Shown in pieces: positions 34,696 through 48,764 of a stretch of DNA of 64,000 bases (positions are counted from its first letter, which is position 1; each line of letters starts with the position of its first letter). The translations under genes and the position numbers were made by a program. The notes beneath the pieces are model-generated. The model saw nothing but the letters and a program-made list of their open reading frames with translations, searched no databases and was not told the DNA's origin. The DNA comes from Hippophae tibetana (lineage: Eukaryota; Streptophyta; Magnoliopsida; Rosales; Elaeagnaceae), in contig CM072808.1 in the NCBI GenBank assembly GCA_037013495.1, positions 4,999,319 to 5,063,318 on the forward strand. Reading direction: 5' to 3'.

Positions 34696-36495
34696 TTTTA
34701 CTTAATTCCGGTTTAATTCAATGGAACTATAAAGGAGATATTGGTGCCGACCTAGGGTTGTTTATTTATATTTTCAATCAATCTCTATTATTCAAAAAAA
34801 AAATAGAGAAGAGAAAAAGAAAGGGAATGTTGTTCAAATTTTCAAAAACAAGAACACATTTGGTAATATATGAGTTACAACTTTCAACCGAGATAACTTT
34901 TGACTCGGGTATCAAAATTACTATTATAATATATCAAATCAAAGCTCGTATCAAATTACACAATATGCCTTGGTCTCACGAGGAAAATCGTTTTGTACCC
35001 TAATAATATCGTTTACATCACTTATATAGTGTTTACAATTTTTGACGCACCATTTTCATTTTACTTACTTCCGGTTTAATTCAATAGAGCTATAAAGGAG
35101 ATATTGGTGCCGACCTAGGGTTGTTTATTTATATTTTCAATCAATCTCTATTATTCAAAAAAAAATAGAGAAGAGAAAAAGAAAGGGAATGTTGTTCAAA
35201 TTTTCAAAAACAAGAACACATTTGGTAATATATGAGTTACAACTTTCAACCGAGATAACTTTTGACTCGGGTATCGAAATTACTATTATAATATATCAAA
35301 TCGAAGCTCGTATCAAATTACACAATATGCCTTGGTCTAACAAGTAAAATCGTTTTGTACCCAAATAATATCGTTTACATCACTTATATAGTGTTTAAAG
35401 TTTTTGACGCACCATTTTCATTTTACTTAATTGCGGTTTAATTCAATAGAGCTATAAAGGAGATATTGGTGGCAACCTAGGGTTGTTTATTTATATTTTC
35501 AATCAATCTCTATTATTCAAAAAAAATAGAGAAGAGAAAAAGAAAGGGAATGTTGTTCAAATTTTCAAAAACAAGAACACATTTGGTAATATATGAGTTA
35601 CAAATTTCAACCGAGATAACTTTTGACTCGGGTATCGAAACGACTATTATAATATATCAAATATAAGATCATATCAAATTACACAATATGCATTGGGATC
35701 ATAAGGAAAATCGTTTTTGTACCCAAATAACATCGTTTGCATCACTTATATAGTGTTTAAAGTTTTTGACGAACCATTTTACTTAATTCCGGTTTAATTC
35801 AATGGAACTATAAAGGAGATATTGGTGCCGACCTAGGGTTGTTTATTTATATTTTCAATCAATCTCTATTATTCAAAAAAAAAATAGAGAAGAGAAAAAG
35901 AAAGGGAATGTTGTTCAAATTTTCAAAAACAAGAACACATTTGGTAATATATGAGTTACAACTTTCAACCGAGATAACTTTTGACTCGGGTATCAAAATT
36001 ACTATTATAATATATCAAATCAAAGCTCGTATCAAATTACACAATATGCCTTGGTCTCACGAGGAAAATCGTTTTGTACCCTAATAATATCGTTTACATC
36101 ACTTATATAGTGTTTACAATTTTTGACGCACCATTTTCATTTTACTTACTTCCGGTTTAATTCAATAGAGCTATAAAGGAGATATTGGTGCCGACCTAGG
36201 GTTGTTTATTTATATTTTCAATCAATCTCTATTATTCAAAAAAAAATAGAGAAGAGAAAAAGAAAGGGAATGTTGTTCAAATTTTCAAAAACAAGAACAC
36301 ATTTGGTAATATATGAGTTACAACTTTCAACCGAGATAACTTTTGACTCGGGTATCGAAATTACTATTATAATATATCAAATCGAAGCTCGTATCAAATT
36401 ACACAATATGCCTTGGTCTAACAAGTAAAATCGTTTTGTACCCAAATAATATCGTTTACATCACTTATATAGTGTTTAAAGTTTTTGACGCACCA
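34334..36495 (+). repeat. nested trimer duplication q-t-u x2
   Basis: Units 34334, 34696 and 35053 are repeated as 35415, 35777 and 36134 with a 1081-bp period. Shared markers are GACGAACCATTTTAC at the q/t junction, GGGTATCAAAATTAC in the 6-bp-deleted unit and CTAACAAGTAAAATCG in the third. The second q unit has TTACTTAATTGCGG where the first has TTACTTACTTGCGG. The trimer spans the end of one 13-mer copy and the start of the next. Confidence 0.88.
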
Positions 36496-39400
36496 TTTTC
36501 ATTTTACTTACTTCCGATTTAATTCAATAGAGCTATAAAGGAGATATTGGTGCCGACCTAGGGTTTTTTATTTATATTTTCAATCAATCTCTATTATTCA
36601 AAAAAATATAGAGAAGAGAAAAAGAAAGGGAATGTTGTTCAAATTTTCATTAACAAAAACACATTTTATAAATATGAGTTACAACTTTCAACGGAGTTAA
36701 CTTTGGACCCGGGTATCGAAACGACTATTATAATATATCAAATATAAGATCATATCAAATTACACAGTATTCATTGTGCTCATAAGGAAAATTGTTTTTG
36801 TACCCAAATAACATCGTTTACATCACTTATATAGTGTTTAAAGTTTTTGACGCACCATTTTCATTTTACTTACTTGCGGTTTAATTCAATAGAGCTATAA
36901 AGGAGATATTGGTGGCAACCTAGGTTTGTTTATTTATATTTTCAATCAATCTCTATTATTCAAAAAAAAAAATAGAGTAGAGAAAAAATAGGGAATGTTG
37001 TTCAAATTTTTATTAACAAAAACACATTTTATAAATATGAGTTACAACTTTCAACGGAGATAACTTTGGACCCGGGTATCGAAACGACTATTATAATATA
37101 TCAAATATAAGATCATATCAAATTACACAATATGCATTGGGCTCATAAGGAAAATCGTTTTTGTACCCAAATAACATCGTTTACATCACTTATATAGTGT
37201 TTAAAGTTTTTGACGCACCATTTTCATTTTACTTACTTCCGATTTAATTCAATAGAGCTATAAAGGAGATATTGGTTCCGACCTAGGGTTGTTTATTTAT
37301 ATTTCCAATCAATCTCTATTATTAAAAAAAAATAGAGAAGAGAAAAAGAAAGGGAATGTTGTTCAAATTTTCATTAACAAAAACACATTTTATAAATATG
37401 AGTTACAACTTTCAACGGAGATAACTTTGGACCCGGGTTTCGAAACGACTATTATAATATATCAAATATAAGATCATATCAAATTACACAATATGCATTG
37501 GGCTCGTAAGGAAAATCGTTTTTGTACCCAAATAACATCGTTTACATCACTTATATAGTGTTTAAAATTTTTGAGGCACCATTTTCATTTTACTTACTTC
37601 CGATTTAATTCAATAGAGCTATAAAGGAGATATTGGTTCCGACCTAGGGTTGTTTATTTATATTTTCAATCAATCTCTATTATTCAAAAAAAATAGAGAA
37701 GAGAAAAAGAAAGGGAATGTTGTTCAAATTTTCATTAACAAAAACACATTTTATAAATATGAGTTACAACTTTCAACGGAGTTAACTTTGGACCCGGGTA
37801 TCGAAACGACTATTATAATATATCAAATATAAGATCATATCAAATTACACAATATTCATTGGGCTCATAAGGAAAATTGTTTTTGTACCCAAATAACCTC
37901 GTTTACATCACTTATATAGTGTTTAAAGTTTTTGACGCACCATTTTCATTTTACTTACTTGCGGTTTAATTCAATAGAGCTATAAAGGAGATATTGGTGG
38001 CAACCTAGGGTTGTTTATTTATATTTTCAATCAATCTCTATTATTCAAAAAAAAAATAGAGCAGAGAAAAAAAAGGGAATGTTGTTCAAATTTTTATTAA
38101 CAAAAACACATTTTATAAATATGAGTTACAACTTTCAAAGGAGATAACTTTGGACCCGGGTATCGAAACGACTATTATAATATATCAAATATAAGATCAT
38201 ATCAAATTACACAATATGCATTGGGCTCATAAGGAAAATCGTTTTTGTACCCAAATAACATCGTTTACATCACTTATATAGTGTTTAAAGTTTTTGACGC
38301 ACCATTTTCATTTTACTTACTTCCGATTTAATTCAATAGAGCTATAAAGGAGATATTGGTTCCGACCTAGGGTTGTTTATTTATATTTTCAATCAATCTC
38401 TATTATTAAAAAAAAATAGAGAAGAGAAAAAGAAAGGGAATGTTGTTCAAATTTTCATTAACAAAAACACATTTTATAAATATGAGTTACAACTTTCAAC
38501 GGAGATAACTTTGGACCCGGGTTTCGAAACGACTATTATAATATATCAAATATAAGATCATATCAAATTACACAATATGCATTGGGCTCGTAAGGAAAAT
38601 CGTTTTTGTACCCAAATAACATCGTTTACATCACTTATATAGTGTTTAAAATTTTTGAGGCACCATTTTCATTTTACTTACTTCCGATTTAATTCAATAG
38701 AGCTATAAAGGAGATATTGGTTCCGACCTAGGGTTGTTTATTTATATTTTCAATCAATCTCTATTATTCAAAAAAAATAGAGAAGAGAAAAAGAAAGGGA
38801 ATGTTGTTCAAATTTTCAAAAACAAGAAAACATTTGGTAATATATGAGTTACAACTTTCAACCGAGATAACTTTTGACTCGGGTATCGAAATGACTATTA
38901 TAATATATCAAATCGAAGCTCGTATCAAATTACACAATATGCCTTGGTCTCACGAGGAAAATCGTTTTGTACCCATATAATATCGTTTACATCACTTATA
39001 TAGTGTTTAAAGTTTTTGACGCACCATTTTCATTTTACTTACTTGCGGTTTAATTCAATAGAACTATAAAGGAGATATTGGTGGCAACCTAGGGTTGTTT
39101 ATTTATATTTTCAATCAATCTCTATTATTCAAAAAAAAATAGAGAAGAGAAAAAGAAAGGGAATATTGTTCAAATTTTCAAAAACAAGAACACATTTGGT
39201 AATATATGAGTTACAAATTTCAACCGAGATAACTTTTGACTCGGGTATCGAAACGACTATTATAATATATCAAATATAAGATCATATCAAATTACACAAT
39301 ATGCATTGGGATCATAAGGAAAATCGTTTTTGTACCCAAATAACATCGTTTGCATCACTTATATAGTGTTTAAAATTTTTGACGAACCATTTTACTTAAT

Positions 39401-40827
39401 TCCGGTTTAATTCAATGGAACTATAAAGGAGATATTGGTGCCGACCTAGGGTTGTTTATTTATATTTTCAATCAATCTCTATTATTCAAAAAAAAAATAG
39501 AGAAGAGAAAAAGAAAGGGAATGTTGTTCAAATTTTCAAAAACAAGAACACATTTGGTAATATATGAGTTACAACTTTCAACCGAGATAACTTTTGACTC
39601 GGGTATCGAAATTACTATTATAATATATCAAATCGAAGCTCGTATCAAATTACACAATATGCCTTGGTCTAACAAGTAAAATCGTTTTGTACCCAAATAA
39701 TATCGTTTACATCACTTATATAGTGTTTAAAGTTTTTGACGCACCATTTTCATTTTACTTACTTCCGATTTAATTCAATAGAGCTATAAAGGAGATATTG
39801 GTGCCGACCTAGGGTTGTTTATTTATATTTTCAATCAATCTCTATTATTCAAAAAAAAATAGAGAAGAGAAAAAGAAAGGGAATGTTGTTCAAATTTTCA
39901 AAAACAAGAACACATTTGGTAATATATGAGTTACAACTTTCAACCGAGATAACTTTTGACTCGGGTATCGAAATTACTATTATAATATATCAAATCGAAG
40001 CTCGTATCAAATTACACAATATGCCTTGGTCTAACAAGTAAAATCGTTTTGTACCCAAATAATATCGTTTACATCACTTATATAGTGTTTAAAGTTTTTG
40101 ACGCACCATTTTCATTTTACTTACTTGCGGTTTAATTCAATAGAGCTATAAAGGAGATATTGGTGGCAACCTAGGGTTGTTTATTTATATTTTCAATCAA
40201 TCTCTATTATTCAAAAAAAATAGAGAAGAGAAAAAGAAAGGGAATGTTGTTCAAATTTTCAAAAACAAGAACACATTTGGTAATATATGAGTTACAAATT
40301 TCAACCGAGATAACTTTTGACTCGGGTATCGAAACGACTATTATAATATATCAAATATAAGATCATATCAAATTACACAATATGCATTGGGATCATAAGG
40401 AAAATCGTTTTTGTACCCAAATAACATCGTTTGCATCACTTATATAGTGTTTAAAGTTTTTGACGAACCATTTTACTTAATTCCGGTTTAATTCAATGGA
40501 ACTATAAAGGAGATATTGGTGCCGACCTAGGGTTGTTTATTTATATTTTCAATCAATCTCTATTATTCAAAAAAAAAATAGAGAAGAGAAAAAGAAAGGG
40601 AATGTTGTTCAAATTTTCAAAAACAAGAACACATTTGGTAATATATGAGTTACAACTTTCAACCGAGATAACTTTTGACTCGGGTATCAAAATTACTATT
40701 ATAATATATCAAATCAAAGCTCGTATCAAATTACACAATATGCCTTGGTCTCACGAGGAAAATCGTTTTGTACCCTAATAATATCGTTTACATCACTTAT
40801 ATAGTGTTTACAATTTTTGACGCACCA
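36134..40827 (+). repeat. 13-mer duplication, copy 2
   Basis: Units 36134, 36496, 36858, 37221, 37582, 37943, 38305, 38666, 39027, 39390, 39747, 40109 and 40471. The tenth unit (39390) starts as the 6-bp-deleted type but ends CTAACAAGTAAAATCG, and 39747 is a second such unit starting CCGATTTAATTC. Copy 1 has the type with GGGTATCAAAATTAC in the tenth place. The register is regained at 40109 and 40471. Private changes include TATTTCCAATC near 37304 and GGGAATATTG near 39160. Confidence 0.88.
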
Positions 40828-42271
40828 TTTTCATTTTACTTACTTCCGGTTTAATTCAATAGAGCTATAAAGGAGATATTGGTGCCGACCTAGGGTTGTT
40901 TATTTATATTTTCAATCAATCTCTATTATTCAAAAAAAAATAGAGAAGAGAAAAAGAAAGGGAATGTTGTTCAAATTTTCAAAAACAAGAACACATTTGG
41001 TAATATATGAGTTACAACTTTCAACCGAGATAACTTTTGACTCGGGTATCGAAATGACTATTATAATATATTAAATCGAAGCTCGTATCAAATTACACAA
41101 TATGCCTTGGTCTCACGAGGAAAATCGTTTTGTACCCATATAATATCGTTTACATCACTTATATAGTGTTTAAAGTTTTTGACGCACCATTTTCATTTTA
41201 CTTACTTGCGGTTTAATTCAATAGAGCTATAAAGGAGATATTGGTGGCAACCTAGGGTTGTTTATTTATATTTTTAATCAATCTCTATTATTCAAAAAAA
41301 ATAGAGAAGAGAAAAAGAAAGGGAATGTTGTTCAAATTTTCAAAAACAAAAACACATTTGGTAATATATGAGTTACAAATTTCAACCGAGATAACTTTTG
41401 ACTCGGGTATCGAAACGACTATTATAATATATCAAATATAAGATCATATCAAATTACACAATATGCATTGGGATCATAAGGAAAATCGTTTTTGTACCCA
41501 AATAACATCGTTTGCATCACTTATATAGTGTTTAAAGTTTTTGACGAACCATTTTACTTAATTCCGGTTTAATTCAATGGAACTATAAAGGAGATATTGG
41601 TGCCGACCTAGGGTTGTTTATTTATATTTTCAATCAATCTCTATTATTCAAAAAAAAAAATAGAGAAGAGAAAAAGAAAGGGAATGTTGTTCAAATTTTC
41701 AAAAACAAGAACACATTTGGTAATATATGAGTTACAACTTTCAACCGAGATAACTTTTGACTCGGGTATCGAAATTACTATTATAATATATCAAATCAAA
41801 GCTCGTATCAAATTACACAATATGCCTTGGTCTCACGAGGAAAATCGTTTTGTACCCTAATAATATCGTTTACATCACTTATATAGTGTTTACAATTTTT
41901 GACGCACCATTTTCATTTTACTTACTTCCGGTTTAATTCAATAGAGCTATAAAGGAGATATTGGTGCCGACCTAGGGTTGTTTATTTATATTTTCAATCA
42001 ATCTCTATTATTCAAAAAAAAATAGAGAAGAGAAAAAGAAAGGGAATGTTGTTCAAATTTTCAAAAACAAGAACACATTTGGTAATATATGAGTTACAAC
42101 TTTCAACCGAGATAACTTTTGACTCGGGTATCGAAATTACTATTATAATATATCAAATCGAAGCTCGTATCAAATTACACAATATGCCTTGGTCTAACAA
42201 GTAAAATCGTTTTGTACCCAAATAATATCGTTTACATCACTTATATAGTGTTTAAAGTTTTTGACGCACCA
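40828..42271 (+). repeat. four monomers between the 13-mer and 6-mer blocks
   Basis: Units 40828 (family 1 with ATATATTAAATCG), 41190 (q with ATTTTTAATC and AAAAACAAAAACAC), 41552 (6-bp-deleted, TACCCTAATAAT, GTTTACAATTTTTG) and 41910 (CTAACAAGTAAAATCG). The order q, deleted, u is the same as in the 6-mer that follows and in the trimer at 34334-36495, so this trimer module seeded several later expansions. Confidence 0.85.
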
Positions 42272-44434
42272 TTTTCATTTTACTTACTTCCAGTTTAATT
42301 CAATATAGCTATAAAGGAGATATTGGTGCAGACATAGGGTTGTTTATTTATATTTTCAATCAATCTCTATTATTAAAAAAAAATAGAGAAGAGAAAAAGA
42401 AAGGGAATGTTGTTCAAATTTTCATTAACAAAAACACATTTTATAAATATGAGTTACAACTTTCAACGGAGATAACTTTGGACCCAGGTATCGAAACGAC
42501 TATTATAATATATCAAATATAAGATCATATCAAATTACACAATATGCATTGGGCTCATAAGGAAAATCGTTTTTGTACCCAAATAACATCGTTTACATCA
42601 CTTATATAGTGTTTAAAGTTTTTGACGCACCATTTTCATTTTACTTACTTCCGATTTAATTCAATAGAGCTATAAAGGAGATATTGGTTCCGACCTAGGG
42701 TTGTTTATTTATATTTTCAATCAATCTCTATTATTAAAAAAAAATAGAGAAGAGAAAAAGAAAGGGAATGTTGTTCAAATTTTCATTAACAAAAACACAT
42801 TTTATAAATATGAGTTACAACTTTCAACGGAGATAACTTTGGACCCGGGTTTCGAAACGACTATTATAATATATCAAATATAAGATCATATCAAATTACA
42901 CAATATGCATTGGGCTCGTAAGGAAAATCGTTTTTGTACCCAAATAACATCGTTTACATCACTTATATAGTGTTTAAAATTTTTGAGGCACCATTTTCAT
43001 TTTACTTACTTCCGATTTAATTCAATAGAGCTATAAAGGAGATATTGGTTCCGACCTAGGGTTGTTTATTTATATTTTCAATCAATCTCTATTATTCAAA
43101 AAAAATAGAGAAGAGAAAAAGAAAGGGAATGTTGTTCAAATTTTCAAAAACAAGAAAACATTTGGTAATATATGAGTTACAACTTTCAACCGAGATAACT
43201 TTTGACTCGGGTATCGAAATGACTATTATAATATATCAAATCGAAGCTTGTATCAAATTACACAATATGCCTTGGTCTCACGAGGAAAATCGTTTTGTAC
43301 CCATATAATATCGTTTACATCACTTATATAGTGTTTAAAGTTTTTGACGCACCATTTTCATTTTACTTACTTGCGGTTTAATTCAATAGAGCTATAAAGG
43401 AGATATTGGTGGCAACCTAGGGTTGTTTATTTATATTTTCAATCAATCTCTATTATTCAAAAAAAATAGAGAAGAGAAAAAGAAAGGGAATGTTGTTCAA
43501 ATTTTCAAAAACAAGAACACATTTGGTAATATATGAGTTACAAATTTCAACCGAGATAACTTTTGACTCGGGTATCGAAACGACTATTATAATATATCAA
43601 ATATAAGATCATATCAAATTACACAATATGCATTGGGATCATAAGGAAAATCGTTTTTGTACCCAAATAACATCGTTTGCATCACTTATATAGTGTTTAA
43701 AGTTTTTGACGAACCATTTTACTTAATTCCGGTTTAATTCAATGGAACTATAAAGGAGATATTGGTGCCGACCTAGGGTTGTTTATTTATATTTTCAATC
43801 AATCTCTATTATTCAAAAAAAAATAGAGAAGAGAAAAAGAAAGGGAATGTTGTTCAAATTTTCAAAAACAAGAACACATTTGGTAATATATGAGTTACAA
43901 CTTTCAACCGAGATAACTTTTGACTCGGGTATCGAAATTACTATTATAATATATCAAATCAAAGCTCGTATCAAATTACACAATATGCCTTGGTCTCACG
44001 AGGAAAATCGTTTTGTACCCTAATAATATCGTTTACATCACTTATATAGTGTTTACAATTTTTGACGCACCATTTTCATTTTACTTACTTCCGGTTTAAT
44101 TCAATAGAGCTATAAAGGAGATATTGGTGCCGACCTAGGTTTGTTTATTTATATTTTCAATCAATCTCTATTATTCAAAAAAAAATAGAGAAGAGAAAAA
44201 GAAAGGGAATGTTGTTCAAATTTTCAAAAACAAGAACACATTTGGTAATATATGAGTTACAACTTTCAACCGAGATAACTTTTGACTCGGGTATCGAAAT
44301 TACTATTATAATATATCAAATCGAAGCTCGTATCAAATTACACAATATGCCTTGGTCTAACAAGTAAAATCGTTTTGTACCCAAATAATATCGTTTACAT
44401 CACTTATATAGTGTTTAAAGTTTTTGACGCACCA
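42272..44434 (+). repeat. 6-mer higher-order repeat, copy 1
   Basis: Units 42272 (class y, GGACCCAGGTATCG), 42633 (p, ends GAGGCACC), 42994 (family 1, AAGAAAAC, GAAGCTTGTATC), 43355 (q, ends GACGAACC), 43717 (6-bp-deleted) and 44073 (CCTAGGTTTG, CTAACAAGTAAAATCG). All six private markers recur 2163 bp on. Confidence 0.94.
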
Positions 44435-46597
44435 TTTTCATTTTACTTACTTCCAGTTTAATTCAATATAGCTATAAAGGAGATATTGGTGCAGACATAG
44501 GGTTGTTTATTTATATTTTCAATCAATCTCTATTATTAAAAAAAAATAGAGAAGAGAAAAAGAAAGGGAATGTTGTTCAAATTTTCATTAACAAAAACAC
44601 ATTTTATAAATATGAGTTACAACTTTCAACGGAGATAACTTTGGACCCAGGTATCGAAACGACTATTATAATATATCAAATATAAGATCATATCAAATTA
44701 CACAATATGCATTGGGCTCATAAGGAAAATCGTTTTTGTACCCAAATAACATCGTTTACATCACTTATATAGTGTTTAAAGTTTTTGACGCACCATTTTC
44801 ATTTTACTTACTTCCGATTTAATTCAATAGAGCTATAAAGGAGATATTGGTTCCGACCTAGGGTTGTTTATTTATATTTTCAATCAATCTCTATTATTAA
44901 AAAAAAATAGAGAAGAGAAAAAGAAAGGGAATGTTGTTCAAATTTTCATTAACAAAAACACATTTTATAAATATGAGTTACAACTTTCAACGGAGATAAC
45001 TTTGGACCCGGGTTTCGAAACGACTATTATAATATATCAAATATAAGATCATATCAAATTACACAATATGCATTGGGCTCGTAAGGAAAATCGTTTTTGT
45101 ACCCAAATAACATCGTTTACATCACTTATATAGTGTTTAAAATTTTTGAGGCACCATTTTCATTTTACTTACTTCCGATTTAATTCAATAGAGCTATAAA
45201 GGAGATATTGGTTCCGACCTAGGGTTGTTTATTTATATTTTCAATCAATCTCTATTATTCAAAAAAAATAGAGAAGAGAAAAAGAAAGGGAATGTTGTTC
45301 AAATTTTCAAAAACAAGAAAACATTTGGTAATATATGAGTTACAACTTTCAACCGAGATAACTTTTGACTCGGGTATCGAAATGACTATTATAATATATC
45401 AAATCGAAGCTTGTATCAAATTACACAATATGCCTTGGTCTCACGAGGAAAATCGTTTTGTACCCATATAATATCGTTTACATCACTTATATAGTGTTTA
45501 AAGTTTTTGACGCACCATTTTCATTTTACTTACTTGCGGTTTAATTCAATAGAGCTATAAAGGAGATATTGGTGGCAACCTAGGGTTGTTTATTTATATT
45601 TTCAATCAATCTCTATTATTCAAAAAAAATAGAGAAGAGAAAAAGAAAGGGAATGTTGTTCAAATTTTCAAAAACAAGAACACATTTGGTAATATATGAG
45701 TTACAAATTTCAACCGAGATAACTTTTGACTCGGGTATCGAAACGACTATTATAATATATCAAATATAAGATCATATCAAATTACACAATATGCATTGGG
45801 ATCATAAGGAAAATCGTTTTTGTACCCAAATAACATCGTTTGCATCACTTATATAGTGTTTAAAGTTTTTGACGAACCATTTTACTTAATTCCGGTTTAA
45901 TTCAATGGAACTATAAAGGAGATATTGGTGCCGACCTAGGGTTGTTTATTTATATTTTCAATCAATCTCTATTATTCAAAAAAAAATAGAGAAGAGAAAA
46001 AGAAAGGGAATGTTGTTCAAATTTTCAAAAACAAGAACACATTTGGTAATATATGAGTTACAACTTTCAACCGAGATAACTTTTGACTCGGGTATCGAAA
46101 TTACTATTATAATATATCAAATCAAAGCTCGTATCAAATTACACAATATGCCTTGGTCTCACGAGGAAAATCGTTTTGTACCCTAATAATATCGTTTACA
46201 TCACTTATATAGTGTTTACAATTTTTGACGCACCATTTTCATTTTACTTACTTCCGGTTTAATTCAATAGAGCTATAAAGGAGATATTGGTGCCGACCTA
46301 GGTTTGTTTATTTATATTTTCAATCAATCTCTATTATTCAAAAAAAAATAGAGAAGAGAAAAAGAAAGGGAATGTTGTTCAAATTTTCAAAAACAAGAAC
46401 ACATTTGGTAATATATGAGTTACAACTTTCAACCGAGATAACTTTTGACTCGGGTATCGAAATTACTATTATAATATATCAAATCGAAGCTCGTATCAAA
46501 TTACACAATATGCCTTGGTCTAACAAGTAAAATCGTTTTGTACCCAAATAATATCGTTTACATCACTTATATAGTGTTTAAAGTTTTTGACGCACCA
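44435..46597 (+). repeat. 6-mer higher-order repeat, copy 2
   Basis: Units 44435, 44796, 45157, 45518, 45880 and 46236 repeat the preceding six at exactly 2163 bp. By eye I could not find substitutions between the copies at the sites I compared, including GGACCCAGGTATCG, GAAGCTTGTATC and CCTAGGTTTG. This is the most homogeneous duplication in the window, so it is probably the youngest. Confidence 0.94.
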
Positions 46598-46959
46598 TTT
46601 TCATTTTACTTACTTCCAGTTTAATTCAATATAGCTATAAAGGAGATATTGGTGCAGACATAGGGTTGTTTATTTATATTTTCAATCAATCTCTATTATT
46701 AAAAAAAAAATAGAGAAGAGAAAAAGAAAGGGAATGTTGTTCAAATTTTCATTAACAAAAACACATTTTATAAATATGAGTTACAACTTTCAACGGAGAT
46801 AACTTTGGACCCGGGTATCGAAACGACTATTATAATATATCAAATATAAGATCATATCAAATTACACAATATGCATTGGGCTCATAAGGAAAATCGTTTT
46901 TGTACCCAAATAACATCGTTTACATCACTTATATAGTGTTTAAAGTTTTTGACGCACCA
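46598..46959 (+). repeat. class-y monomer, start of an abortive third 6-mer copy
   Basis: It begins as the first unit of the 6-mer should (CCAGTTTAATTC, AATATAGC, GCAGACATAG) but has two more A in the A-run and GGACCCGGGTATCG where the other two copies have GGACCCAGG. The next unit is not type p, so the register stops here. Confidence 0.85.
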
Positions 46960-48764
46960 TTTTCATTTTACTTACTTCCGATTTAATTCAATAGAGCTAT
47001 AAAGGAGATATTGGTTCCGACCTAGGGTTGTTTATTTATATTTTCAATCAATCTCTATTATTCAAAAAAAAAATAGAGAAGAGAAAAAGAAAGGGAATGT
47101 TGTTCAAATTTTCAAAAACAAGAAAACATTTGGTAATATATGAGTTACAACTTTCAACCGAGATAACTTTTGACTCGGGTATCGAAATGACTATTATAAT
47201 ATATCAAATCGAAGCTCGTATCAAATTACACAATATACCTTGGTCTCACGAGGAAAATCGTTTTGTACCCATATAATATCATTTACATCACTTATATAGT
47301 GTTTAAAGTTTTTGACGCACCATTTTCATTTTACTTACTTCCGGTTTAATTCAATATAGCTATAAAGGAGATATTGGTGCAGACATAGGGTTGTTTATTT
47401 ATATTTTCAATCAATCTCTATTATTAAAAAAAATAGAGAAGAGAAAAAGAAAGGGAATGTTGTTCAAAGTTTTATTAACAAAAACACATTTTATAAATAT
47501 GAGTTACAACATTCAACGGAGATAACTTTGGACCCGGGTATCGAAACGACTATTATAATATATCAAATATAAGATCATATCAAATTACACAATATGCATT
47601 GGGCTCATAAGGAAAATCGTTTTTGTACCCAAATAACATCGTTTACATCACTTATATAGTGTTTAAAGTTTTTGACGTACCATTTTCATTTTACTTACTT
47701 GCGGTTTAATTCAATAGAGCTATAAAGGAGATATTGGTGGCAACCTAGGGTTGTTTATTTATATTTTCAATCAATCTCTATTATTCAAAAAAAATAGAGA
47801 AGAGAAAAAGAAAGGGAATGTTGTTCAAATTTTCAAAAACAAGAACACATTAGGTAATATATGAGTTACAAATTTCAACCGAGATAACTTTTGACTCGGG
47901 TATCGAAACGACTATTATAATATATCAAATATAAGATCATATCAAATTACACAATATGCATTGGGATCATAAGGAAAATCGTTTTTGTACCCAAATAACA
48001 TCGTTTGCATCACTTATATAGTGTTTAAAGTTTTTGACGCACCATTTTACTTAATTCCGGTTTAATTCAATGGAACTATAAAGGAGATATTGGTGCCGAC
48101 CTAGGGTTGTTTATTTATATTTTCAATCAATCTCTATTATTCAAAAAAAAAATAGAGAAGAGAAAAAGAAGAGGAATGTTGTTCAAATTTTCAAAAACAA
48201 TAACACATTTGGTAATATATGAGTTACAACTTTCAACCGAGATAACTTTTGACTCGGGTATCGAAATTACTATTATAATATATCAAATCAAAGCTCGTAT
48301 CAAATTACACAATATGCCTTGGTCTCACGAGGAAAATCGTTTTGTACCCTATTAATATCGTTTACATCACTTATATAGTGTTTACAATTTTTGACGCACC
48401 ATTTTCATTTTACTTACATCCGGTTTAATTCAATAGAGCTATAAAGGAGATATTGGTGCCGACCTAGGGTTGTTTATTTATATTTTCAATCAATCTCTAT
48501 TATTCAAAAAAAAAATAGAGAAGAGAAAAAGAAAGGGAATGTTGTTCAAATTTTCAAAAACAAGAACACATTTGGTAATATATGAGTTACAACTTTCAAC
48601 CGAGATAACTTTTGACTCGGGTATCGAAATTACTATTATAATATATCAAATCGAAGCTCGTATCAAATTACACAATATGCCTTGGTCTAACGAGTAAAAT
48701 CGTTTTGTACCCAAATAATATCGTATACACCACTTATATAGTGTTTAAAGTTTTTGACGCACCA
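46960..48764 (+). repeat. long-range duplicate, copy 2
   Basis: Units 46960, 47323, 47683, 48045 and 48402 pair with 27110-28911. Private changes include CACAATATACCTTGG in the first, ACACATTAGGTAATATATG near 47850, GAAGAGGAATG and ACAATAACAC near 48168-48205, TACCCTATTAATATCG near 48345, and TTACATCCGG at 48415. The many private changes suggest an older split than the 6-mer just upstream. Confidence 0.82.

Larger units (their letters stand above)
31439..36133 (+). repeat. 13-mer duplication, copy 1
   Basis: Thirteen monomers start at 31439, 31801, 32163, 32527, 32889, 33250, 33612, 33973, 34334, 34696, 35053, 35415 and 35777. The first nine match 36134-39389 one for one at 4693-4695 bp. Striking shared markers are the CTAACAAGTAAAATCG unit, GGGTTTTTTATTT with CACAGTATTCATTG, CTAGGTTTG with AAAAAATAGGG, and CAAAGGAGATAAC. 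The homology in this 9-mer stretch is near-identical. Private changes include GAGCAGGGAA and GAGCTACAAC at 32281-32350 and CTATATAGG at 32565. Confidence 0.9.
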
